DNA from: Candidatus Symbiothrix sp.
GTDB lineage: Bacteria > Bacteroidota > Bacteroidia > Bacteroidales > Azobacteroidaceae
Assembly (NCBI GenBank): GCA_031284765.1
Contig: JAITXK010000067.1
Coordinates: 1-5,681, forward strand
DNA length: 5,681 bases
Reading direction: 5' to 3'
Part shown: one piece after another, positions 1 through 5,681 of the stretch
Numbering within the stretch: position 1 is the first letter of the stretch
How the letters are laid out: each line of letters opens with the position of its first letter
Position numbers and translations under genes: made by a program
The notes under the pieces: generated by a model
The model's database searches: none
Told to the model about the DNA's origin: nothing
Seen by the model: the letters and a program-made list of their open reading frames with translations, nothing else

Positions 1-1868
1 CCGGCAATGCCTGAAAGGATGGTGCGCCCGCCTAAACCGTCATCAATTTTGAATTGCAGTAATTTATCGGCTTTCGGCACTTTGGTACATTCCAGGACTT
101 TGCCCACGCGAATATCCAAATTGGCAAAATCAGAGAAAGCAATGCTTGCTTTTATTGGATTCGCTTGGTGCGCCTTCAATTCGTTGGCTTTTTTGGAAGC
201 CTCCAGTTTGTCGATTTGCTTTTCGATGGCTTCGTCTTCGATTTTTTCAAACAATAATTCGGCCGGATGGATGGAATGACCTGCCGCCAGGATGGTTGTG
301 CTGCCCAAATCCGTCCATTTTAATTGGTTTTGATTGATTAATTGTTTGATTTTCTGCGAAGTGAACGGCAAAAACGGTTCAAAAGCAATGGCTAGATTAG
401 CCGTAATTTGCAGACTGATATTCAGAATGGTAGCCGTCCGTGTCAAATCGGTTTTCACTAATTTCCATGGCTCGGTATCGGCTAAATATTTGTTGCCAAT
501 GCGGGCCAGATTCATTGCTTCTTTCAACGCTTCGCGGAAGTGGTAGTGATTCAGATGGGTTTCCAGATTCTGTTTTACCTGTGCAAATTCCGCAATCGTA
601 TGCCGGTCGTATTCGTTTAGTTCGTCTTGTACGGGTACTTTGCCTTCAAAAAATTTGTGAGTCAGCACCATGGCGCGGTTGATGAAATTGCCCAGCACGG
701 CTACCAATTCGTTGTTGTTGCGTGCCTGAAAGTCCTTCCAAGTGAAATCGTTGTCCTTGGTTTCGGGCACATTGGCCGTTAAAACGTAACGCAAGACATC
801 CTGTTTGCCGGGGAAATCTTCCAGATATTCGTGCAGCCACACTGCCCAGTTGTGGGAAGTGGAAATTTTGTCGCCTTCGAGATTCAAGAATTCGTTGGCC
901 GGCACATTGTCGGGCAAAATGTACTCTCCGGCGGCTTTCAGCATGCTTGGAAAAACGATGCAGTGGAACACGATATTGTCTTTTCCGATGAAATGCACCA
1001 ACTTGGTAGTTTCGTCCTTCCACCACTTTTCCCAATCGTTGGGCGAATGTTCGATGGTATTGGAAATGTAACCGATGGGTGCATCGAACCACACGTAGAG
1101 CACTTTGCCTTCCGCCCCTTTGACCGGAACGGGAACGCCCCAATCCAAGTCTCGGCTCACGGCGCGGGCTTGCAAGCCCATATCCAGCCACGATTTGCAT
1201 TGACCGTAAACATTGGATTTCCATTCCTTGTGGTCTTCCAAAATCCATTTTTTTAGCCAGGCTTCGTGTTTGTCCAAGGGCAGATACCAATGTTTGGTTT
1301 CTTTCAAAACAGGTATACTTCCCGAAATGGCCGATTTGGGATGAATCAAATCCAACGGACTTAACGATGTTCCGCAGGCTTCGCATTGGTCGCCGTAGGC
1401 ACGCTCGTTGCCGCAATGAGGGCATTTGCCGGTGATGTAGCGGTCGGCCAGGAATTGTTTGGCTTCTTCATCGTAATATTGTTCGGACGTTTTCTCTACA
1501 AATTCGCCTTTGTCATACAATGTGCGGAAAAAGTCAGAAGCGGTTTTATGATGGATTTCCGATGAAGTGCGGGAATAAATATCAAACGTAATGCCGAAAT
1601 CTTCAAACGATTTTTTGATGATATAATGGTATCTGTCCACCACCTCCTGAGGGCTAATACCTTCAGCTTTGGCTTTTAAGGCGATAGGAACGCCGTGCTC
1701 GTCGGAGCCGCCGATAAATAACACTTCTTCGCCTTTCAGACGGAGGTAGCGGGCATAAATATCTGCCGGAACATATACGCCGGCCAAGTGACCGATGTGT
1801 ATCGGACCGTTGGCGTAGGGGAGGGCGGAGGTAATAAGCGTTCGTTTGTAGGTGCTTGTTGTTTGCAT
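1..1868 (-). CDS. metG: Methionyl-tRNA synthetase, 3' end cut by window
   Basis: Charges tRNA-Met with methionine in the cytoplasm, using ATP. My reverse-strand translation from the ATG at 1868-1866 runs 622 codons without a stop and leaves the window still open, so the C-terminus is missing (the family form with a fused tail is usually about 680 residues). Visible class I features are PYANGPIHIGH at residues 17-27 (the HIGH motif), a zinc knuckle with Cys149, Cys152, Cys162 and Cys165, the core stretch YVWFDAP at 258-264, and KISTS at 334-338 in the KMSKS position. The anticodon-binding helical domain follows (about 380-540). A C-terminal Trbp111/EMAP-type tRNA-binding domain starts near 577 (FANLDIRVGKVLECTKVPKADK region) and is cut at ILSGIA. 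The start is chosen because the HIGH motif follows at the usual distance and a -7 promoter element lies 17 bases upstream. The gene lies 36 bp after the FemAB-like gene on the same strand. Identity is firm. Confidence 0.97.
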   Translation of the reverse strand, partial: MQTTSTYKRTLITSALPYANGPIHIGHLAGVYVPADIYARYLRLKGEEVLFIGGSDEHGVPIALKAKAEGISPQEVVDRYHYIIKKSFEDFGITFDIYSRTSSEIHHKTASDFFRTLYDKGEFVEKTSEQYYDEEAKQFLADRYITGKCPHCGNERAYGDQCEACGTSLSPLDLIHPKSAISGSIPVLKETKHWYLPLDKHEAWLKKWILEDHKEWKSNVYGQCKSWLDMGLQARAVSRDLDWGVPVPVKGAEGKVLYVWFDAPIGYISNTIEHSPNDWEKWWKDETTKLVHFIGKDNIVFHCIVFPSMLKAAGEYILPDNVPANEFLNLEGDKISTSHNWAVWLHEYLEDFPGKQDVLRYVLTANVPETKDNDFTWKDFQARNNNELVAVLGNFINRAMVLTHKFFEGKVPVQDELNEYDRHTIAEFAQVKQNLETHLNHYHFREALKEAMNLARIGNKYLADTEPWKLVKTDLTRTATILNISLQITANLAIAFEPFLPFTSQKIKQLINQNQLKWTDLGSTTILAAGHSIHPAELLFEKIEDEAIEKQIDKLEASKKANELKAHQANPIKASIAFSDFANLDIRVGKVLECTKVPKADKLLQFKIDDGLGGRTILSGIA

Positions 1869-1885
1869 TTAAAAGAATTTTAGCA

Positions 1886-1893
1886 CAAAAGTA
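1886..1893 (-). promoter_or_regulatory. Putative Bacteroidota -7 element for metG
   Basis: On the minus strand this reads TACTTTTG, a full match to the Bacteroidota -7 consensus TAnnTTTG, followed by TG. It lies 17 bases before the metG ATG, which would give a leader of only about 10 bases. No TTTG sits at the usual 19-21 base spacing. The nearest (minus-strand TTTG, bases 1909-1906) is only 12 bases away. The element suggests metG can be transcribed independently of the upstream genes, but the missing -33 box makes this a moderate call. Confidence 0.5.
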
Positions 1894-1904
1894 CAAAAAC
1901 TTCT

Positions 1905-2936
1905 TCAAATCCGGTTTGTATTCAACCGGTACAACGGAAAAAAATCCGTTTGCGGGATGTTTTCTCCGAACTGATTGCGAAGCATCCTGTTATAAGCTTG
2001 GGGATTATGGACGTATCTCCAGGTTTTAAATTGGAAATGCAAGTGCGAGAACCGCGATTTGAAGATAAACAGCGAATCGTTTGACCCGCCTTTTCCACCC
2101 CCCAGATGCAAGCGAAGCATTCCTCTTTTTATGCCGTCCAAACGCGCTTCGTCCAATACCAATTTGAGCGGACTGATGGGCAAACAGGCGCTTCGTGTTG
2201 CATTCAAATGCGCTTGCATGATGCCATTACCGGAAAACGTACATAGCGAACCACTGATGATTTGATTGTTATAGACAGCCAAATACAAGCAGGAATCAAT
2301 TTCCGTCAAAAAACGGTAAAAATATTCATTGGAAAAATAATATTGAGGGCTTGCATTGACTCTGTCCATCGTTTCCCGATAAATATCAATAAAAGTATCC
2401 GTTTCTTGCTTGTTGGAAGCGTGGATGATTTGGACGTTTTTCCGTTTCAAAGCATTAATCCGGTATCTCAACGAGCGGGCGTATTGCTTGCGTTGTTCTT
2501 TTTCGGATAATGTTAAATCGATGGCAACGGTTAAATTGCTGTTGTTTACGTTGCCCAAGTCGTCTAACCATTCGGATTGATTTTCAAAGAGCGGGTGCAG
2601 GCGGGCAAAAACGCTGATGATTTTATGCGTGTCGCAATATGCTTTCAATTCGTTTTGAAACCGGCGGATGTCTTCCTGTGCCGGATTCGTTTGGCTTGCC
2701 AATGGTCCGGCATAGCCGTAAACGGATGTAATGTCTTTGTAATCGGTTCCTTCAACGTTGCGGAACAGCACAGGGAGGGCAAAATTGGTTTTTTCTGTTT
2801 GAATGTGAAGCAATACGGCCTTTCCCGAAGTGTCTAAACGATGATAAGCAGATAGATGATAAAAATCGTACGAGTGCATGGATTTCACGATGGAATCCCA
2901 TTTTCCGGCTTGCTCAATGGTAATCGTTTCGAACAT
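1905..2936 (-). CDS. FemAB-like / GNAT-fold transferase, surface-glycan associated
   Basis: A 343-residue soluble protein with no signal peptide or membrane segment, resembling the Acetyltransf_6/FemAB-like group. That group uses acyl-CoA or aminoacyl-tRNA to modify cell-wall or lipid-linked precursors. Features seen: an N-terminal SYDFYHLSAYHRL stretch (residues 22-34) typical of these proteins, YGYAGPLAS at 73-81, a basic segment around 150-168 (RSLRYRINALKRK), IYRETMDRVNAS at 185-196, and the C-terminal LHLGGGKGGSNDSLFIFK (276-293), the family's most recognisable block. It lacks the long coiled-coil tRNA arm expected of the roughly 420-residue staphylococcal FemA, so a GNAT-type reaction is as likely as aminoacyl transfer. 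The start is set at 2936, not at the upstream in-frame ATG at 3029: the longer form would begin inside the preceding gene, while the ATG at 2936 forms a one-base TAATG overlap with its stop. Substrate unknown. The neighbouring priming transferase suggests an envelope glycan. Confidence 0.82.
   Translation of the reverse strand: MFETITIEQAGKWDSIVKSMHSYDFYHLSAYHRLDTSGKAVLLHIQTEKTNFALPVLFRNVEGTDYKDITSVYGYAGPLASQTNPAQEDIRRFQNELKAYCDTHKIISVFARLHPLFENQSEWLDDLGNVNNSNLTVAIDLTLSEKEQRKQYARSLRYRINALKRKNVQIIHASNKQETDTFIDIYRETMDRVNASPQYYFSNEYFYRFLTEIDSCLYLAVYNNQIISGSLCTFSGNGIMQAHLNATRSACLPISPLKLVLDEARLDGIKRGMLRLHLGGGKGGSNDSLFIFKSRFSHLHFQFKTWRYVHNPQAYNRMLRNQFGENIPQTDFFPLYRLNTNRI
1911..1929 (-). other. Small GC-rich hairpin at the 3' end of the FemAB-like gene
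   Basis: CCGGTT at 1911-1916 pairs with AACCGG at 1924-1929, a perfect 6-bp stem with a 7-base loop. It lies within the last codons of the FemAB-like gene. On the minus strand it is followed about 11 bases later by a short run of five T (1899-1895). This is too far and too short for a classic intrinsic terminator. It could be a weak attenuator between this gene and metG, or simple chance from the Arg/Asn codons. Confidence 0.25.
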
Positions 2937-4342
2937 TAGCAAGCATTTTTTTCGCCTCGGAACATATTCAGGATGGTCACACAGATGATTTTCAAATCCA
3001 GGAAGAACGTCCAGTTTTCGAGATACCAAACATCGTAACGCACGCGGGTTTCCATTTGTTCGAGGAATCGGGTTTCGCCGCGATAGCCGTTGATTTGCGC
3101 CCAGCCGGTAATGCCCGGTTTAATCAAATGGCGAACCATGTATTTGTCAATAATCGTCGAATAGATTTCTGTGTGTTTCAACATGTGTGGACGGGGGCCT
3201 ACGATGCTCATGTCGCCTTTCAATACATTGAAAAACTGGGGTAATTCGTCCATATTCGACCGGCGAAGGAAACGACCGATTTTCGTAATCCGCGGATCAT
3301 TTTGTATTGCCTGTTTTTCGTTGGCGTCTTTGTTTTTTCGCATGGAGCGAAATTTATAGCAATAAAAATCTTTTCCGTATAAACCGGTACGTTTTTGTTT
3401 GAAAAAAACCGGCCCCGGTGATGATAATTTAATCATCGTTCCCATTACTATATATACAAATGGAAACAGCGAGCAGAGAAACAAGAAAGAAAGAACAATA
3501 TCAAAAGTTCTTTTAATAAATTGATTATGAATGGTCTGTAATGGTTCAGACCGTACTGCCAAGACAGGTAGCGATTCGATATTTTCCAAGGTAAGGTGCC
3601 TTTTGACATAGCGTGAAAATTCAGGAATCAAGTAGAACCGAATCATGTGCTTTTCCGCAAAATTCAATAACCGCACGATTTTATTGTCTTGTGAATTGGG
3701 AAGCGTACAGTATATTTCGTCTATATGGTGTTTTAATACAAAGTCTTCCACTTCATCGGTCTTTCCTAAATAATTGGGCAAGGATTGTTTCAAGGCAAGA
3801 TTGTCATCGAAAAAGCCGGAAATCTGAAATCCGTAGGCCATGTCTTTCTTTATTTCCTCATGTAGCGTTAATCCGTTTTTCCCGGCTCCGACAATGATGA
3901 TACGTTTGTAATTACGTCCGTAACGGCGGTATTTTTTTAGTAATTCCCTGACATAGAACCTCCAGAGCGGAAACAGAAGAAATAAACCGATATAATAATA
4001 GATAATAAGACGCACCGGAAAATCAGATGAATCCAAATACAGAAAAAAAAGGCAAGCAATCAATAGAACGGAATATATGGTCACGAGAGAAAAGGAACGC
4101 TGTACCACTTTGTCGGCATAGATTATGGGTTTGTAAATCCAAATTGGAATCAATTGCACGGAAAAGCAATAGCAAAAATTCACCATTAGCAAACAGGCCT
4201 GCCAATTGTCATTCAATTTTGAAACAGGGTCGGTTTTTGTCCATTGGAAAACGAGTATGAATAAACCATTTAAAATGATTAAATAGCCCAGCACTATTAA
4301 CCATTTGATTAAAAATCCATATCCTTCTTTTTTCTTCTGCAT
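2936..4342 (-). CDS. Undecaprenyl-phosphate sugar-1-phosphate transferase (WcaJ-like)
   Basis: An inner-membrane polyisoprenyl-phosphate hexose-1-phosphate transferase. It would move sugar-1-phosphate from a UDP-sugar (glucose in the best-known members) to undecaprenyl phosphate, the first step of capsule, exopolysaccharide or O-antigen assembly. The 468 residues have the full family layout. Four N-terminal hydrophobic segments lie at about 10-33, 48-70, 84-103 and 110-130. A Rossmann-like CoA-binding_3 domain opens with RIIIVGAGKNG (147-157). A fifth membrane segment spans about 280-305. The catalytic Bac_transf domain (PF02397) contains SSPGPVFFKQKRTG (307-320), YKFRSMR (329-335), the DE pair in NMDELPQFFNVLKGDMS (363-379), VGPRP (381-385) and PGITGWAQINGYRG (409-422). 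The start at 4342 is preferred over the in-frame ATG at 4405, because a -7 promoter box (4370-4363) falls inside that longer version and the added residues are polar and low-complexity. No other glycan genes are visible nearby except the overlapping FemAB-like gene. Sugar specificity cannot be read from the sequence. Confidence 0.93.
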   Translation of the reverse strand: MQKKKEGYGFLIKWLIVLGYLIILNGLFILVFQWTKTDPVSKLNDNWQACLLMVNFCYCFSVQLIPIWIYKPIIYADKVVQRSFSLVTIYSVLLIACLFFLYLDSSDFPVRLIIYYYIGLFLLFPLWRFYVRELLKKYRRYGRNYKRIIIVGAGKNGLTLHEEIKKDMAYGFQISGFFDDNLALKQSLPNYLGKTDEVEDFVLKHHIDEIYCTLPNSQDNKIVRLLNFAEKHMIRFYLIPEFSRYVKRHLTLENIESLPVLAVRSEPLQTIHNQFIKRTFDIVLSFLFLCSLFPFVYIVMGTMIKLSSPGPVFFKQKRTGLYGKDFYCYKFRSMRKNKDANEKQAIQNDPRITKIGRFLRRSNMDELPQFFNVLKGDMSIVGPRPHMLKHTEIYSTIIDKYMVRHLIKPGITGWAQINGYRGETRFLEQMETRVRYDVWYLENWTFFLDLKIICVTILNMFRGEKNAC

Positions 4343-4362
4343 GACTATTTCTTTTTGTACCA

Positions 4363-4370
4363 CAAAAGTA
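4363..4370 (-). promoter_or_regulatory. Putative -7 element for the sugar transferase operon
   Basis: On the minus strand this is TACTTTTG, matching TAnnTTTG, and it continues TG to give the same 10-mer found before metG (4370-4361 and 1893-1884). It ends 20 bases before the chosen ATG at 4342, implying a leader of roughly 15 bases. The only upstream TTTG (4388-4385 on the minus strand) is 14 bases away, shorter than the 19-21 usual for this promoter class, so strength may be low or depend on an activator. It would drive the transferase and FemAB-like genes. Confidence 0.55.
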
Positions 4371-4380
4371 GTATTATTTT

Positions 4381-4412
4381 TTTGCAAATCTCCCTTTTTT
4401 TCCATAAATTTG
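4381..4412 (+). promoter_or_regulatory. Bacteroidota-type promoter for the ABC transporter operon
   Basis: A -33 box TTTG at 4381-4384 and a -7 box TAAATTTG at 4405-4412 are separated by exactly 20 bases, matching the housekeeping sigma pattern TTTG-N19-21-TAnnTTTG described for Bacteroides and relatives. Transcription would begin near 4417-4420, leaving a leader of about 20 bases before the ATG at 4439. No Shine-Dalgarno sequence is visible in that leader, which is usual for the phylum. The -33 box is half of the palindrome TTTGCAAA (4381-4388), so it sits close to the oppositely directed promoter. Confidence 0.72.
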
Positions 4413-4438
4413 CCTCATAAAAAACACCCACGCAACAC

Positions 4439-5341
4439 ATGATTTTTTTAGAAACAAAGTTCCTCATCAAACAATACTCCGGTCATCTGGCATTGGATAA
4501 TGTAAGCATTCAAGTGCCGGAGCAAAAAATCTTCGGCCTTTTAGGCCCCAACGGCGCGGGAAAAACCACCCTGATTCGGATTATCAACCGGATTACCGCC
4601 CCTGACTCGGGCGAATTATTCTTCAAAGGACGCCTGTCGCATGCCGATGATATTTATCGCATCGGTTATCTGCCCGAAGAACGTGGCCTGTACAAGAAAA
4701 TGAAAGTCGGTGAACAAGCCATTTACCTTGCCCAACTGAAAGGCCTGTCGAAGCCGGAAGCCGAAAAACGACTCAAAGAATGGTTCAAAAAGTTCGACCT
4801 CCTCCATTGGTGGAACAAAAAACTGGAAGAACTCTCCAAAGGCATGCAACAAAAGGTGCAATTCATCATCACAGTGGTGCACGACCCCGAATTACTGATT
4901 TTCGATGAACCTTTCAGCGGCTTCGACCCACTGAATGCCGAACTGCTGAAAAATGAAATCCTCGAACTGAAAGCCCAAGGCAAAACCATTCTCTTTTCCA
5001 CTCACAACATGGCATCGGTGGAGGAAATCTGCGACGAAATCGCACTAATCAATCGCTCCAAAGTCGTCCTGAGCGGAAGTGTGGAAGAAGTTCGCACACG
5101 ATTCAAGAAGCCGGTTTTCAAATTACAAACCACACAGAAAGACTTGATTGTCAACGAATCGCTATGCGAAATCATCGACTGCCAATCGGTTGGCAATACG
5201 CATGTTTTTCGGATAAAGAAACTGCAAGCCATCAGCAATTCCGAGTTTTTAGCCGCCATTATTCCACAAAACGAAGTGGTTGCCTTTGAAGAAGAAACCC
5301 CTTCGATGAACGATATTTTCATTCAAACCGTATCCCAATGA
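4439..5341 (+). CDS. ABC transporter ATP-binding protein, NatA-like
   Basis: The cytoplasmic ATPase of an ABC-2 type exporter, powering the permease encoded immediately downstream. The 300 residues comprise one nucleotide-binding domain (about 1-215) and a C-terminal DUF4162-like domain (about 220-297) ending in the family-typical PSMNDIFIQTVSQ. Visible motifs are Walker A GPNGAGKT (36-43), signature LSKGMQQKV (132-140), Walker B LLIFDEP (152-158) with catalytic Glu157, D-loop SGFDP (160-164) and switch His189 in STHN. The Q-loop region reads GYLPEERGLY (77-86) with no glutamine, as I recall for NatA/YhaQ-type proteins. The start at 4439 gives the normal spacing to Walker A and follows a good promoter. 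The stop overlaps the permease start by four bases (ATGA at 5338-5341), indicating translational coupling. NatA relatives export sodium or are linked to antibiotic resistance, but the substrate here is unknown. Confidence 0.94.
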   Translation: MIFLETKFLIKQYSGHLALDNVSIQVPEQKIFGLLGPNGAGKTTLIRIINRITAPDSGELFFKGRLSHADDIYRIGYLPEERGLYKKMKVGEQAIYLAQLKGLSKPEAEKRLKEWFKKFDLLHWWNKKLEELSKGMQQKVQFIITVVHDPELLIFDEPFSGFDPLNAELLKNEILELKAQGKTILFSTHNMASVEEICDEIALINRSKVVLSGSVEEVRTRFKKPVFKLQTTQKDLIVNESLCEIIDCQSVGNTHVFRIKKLQAISNSEFLAAIIPQNEVVAFEEETPSMNDIFIQTVSQ

Positions 5342-5681
5342 ACAAAATAAACATCATCATCCAAAGAGAATATTTGACGCGCGTAAGAAAAAAATCCTTT
5401 ATCATTCTTACCTTATTAATGCCTGTGCTATTCGTCGGCCTGATGGGCGGCACGTTCTGGCTTTCGCAACTGAACGAAAGCGAAGCAAAAACAATTGTTG
5501 TCGTGGATGAAACGGGCGAATATTTCCCCGTCCTGCACGATACCGGACAATACCGGTTCGTACAGTCGGGCGAAAATGCCTACGCCACCTTGGTCATTTC
5601 CGAAAATTTATTGACAAATCCGTCGGCATTGACGCTATACTCTCAAAAACAAGTACTTGCAGGCGCAATTTCAACCATTAC
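5338..5681 (+). CDS. ABC-2 type permease, NatB-like, 3' end cut by window
   Basis: The membrane partner of the upstream ATPase. Only the first 114 codons are in the window and the frame is still open at its edge. It is absent from a minimal-ORF view because it has no stop here, but translation from the ATG at 5338 is clean. The N-terminus has the hallmark of the NatB/ABC-2 family: a short cytoplasmic stretch with QREYLTRVRKKSF (residues 9-21), then a single membrane segment at about 21-43 (ILTLLMPVLFVGLMGG), then an extracytoplasmic domain beginning SEAKTIVVVDETGEY (48-62). The remaining membrane segments expected at the C-terminus lie beyond the window. The ATGA overlap with the ATPase gene means the two subunits are made together. 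Substrate unknown. Confidence 0.88.
   Translation, partial: MNKINIIIQREYLTRVRKKSFIILTLLMPVLFVGLMGGTFWLSQLNESEAKTIVVVDETGEYFPVLHDTGQYRFVQSGENAYATLVISENLLTNPSALTLYSQKQVLAGAISTI

Larger units (their letters stand above)
4343..4438. promoter_or_regulatory. Divergent intergenic control region
   Basis: The only non-coding stretch over 50 bases in the window. It is strongly AT-rich, with two T-runs (7 T at 4377-4383 and a longer run within 4394-4401). It holds the leftward -7 box, the TTTGCAAA palindrome and the rightward promoter. The -7 boxes face away from each other and are 34 bases apart, so polymerases at the two promoters would probably compete or influence each other. No regulator gene is encoded in the window. 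Confidence 0.6.

Noticed and set aside
831..1256. 141-codon plus-strand frame opposite metG
   Set aside because: Antisense shadow of a well-conserved gene, with no promoter or recognisable domain.
646..1425. 259-codon open frame on the minus strand, rich in Arg, Gln and Ser
   Set aside because: It lies wholly within metG in another frame of the same strand. metG is unmistakable and the composition is that of an out-of-frame shadow.
1663..1908. 81-codon minus-strand frame starting just upstream of metG
   Set aside because: It overlaps the metG 5' end out of frame, matches no family I know, and its start would overlap the end of the FemAB-like gene.
2937..3029. N-terminal extension of the FemAB-like protein to an ATG at 3029
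   Set aside because: The extra 31 residues are the transferase coding sequence read in another frame. The family N-terminus begins naturally at the ATG at 2936, which overlaps the upstream stop.
4343..4405. N-terminal extension of the sugar transferase to an ATG at 4405
   Set aside because: It would put the -7 promoter box inside the coding region and adds a polar, low-complexity stretch. It also overlaps the rightward promoter.
5002..5322. 106-codon minus-strand frame opposite the ABC ATPase
   Set aside because: Antisense shadow. The plus-strand ATPase explains this region fully.
1..5681. CRISPR arrays, insertion sequences, tRNA or rRNA genes, defence systems
   Set aside because: I looked for spaced direct repeats, terminal inverted repeats, transposase motifs and cloverleaf-like segments and saw none. 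The window is almost fully coding with familiar genes.

Overview
The window looks like ordinary chromosomal DNA from a member of the Bacteroidota, probably Bacteroidales-like. Three things point there. The methionyl-tRNA synthetase has the KISTS form of the KMSKS loop and a fused C-terminal tRNA-binding domain. Gene starts lack clear Shine-Dalgarno sequences. The promoters match the Bacteroidota pattern TTTG / TAnnTTTG. Genus cannot be named from the sequence alone.

Layout. Three genes run leftward. From their 5' ends they are a membrane-bound priming sugar-phosphate transferase (4342 to 2936), a FemAB/GNAT-fold acyl- or aminoacyl-transferase-like protein (2936 to 1905), and metG (1868 to beyond base 1, where the window cuts it). 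The first two share one base of a TAATG stop/start junction, so they are almost certainly one operon and translationally coupled. metG follows after 36 bp and has its own promoter-like -7 element. A divergent rightward pair starts at 4439: a NatA-type ABC ATPase (4439-5341), then an ABC-2 permease with a 4-base ATGA overlap (5338 to beyond 5681, cut by the window). The 96-bp divergent gap (4343-4438) holds back-to-back promoters around a TTTGCAAA palindrome.

How the genes work together. The transferase would load a sugar-1-phosphate onto undecaprenyl phosphate to start a surface glycan. The FemAB-like protein probably modifies that lipid-linked glycan or another envelope precursor. The ABC pair forms an export system of unknown substrate, possibly sodium or a drug by analogy with NatAB. 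metG is housekeeping. No mobile element, CRISPR array, RNA gene or clear new system is visible. No gap between genes exceeds 100 bp. The most interesting points are the coupled transferase/FemAB-like pair with no other glycan genes in view, and the compact divergent promoter.
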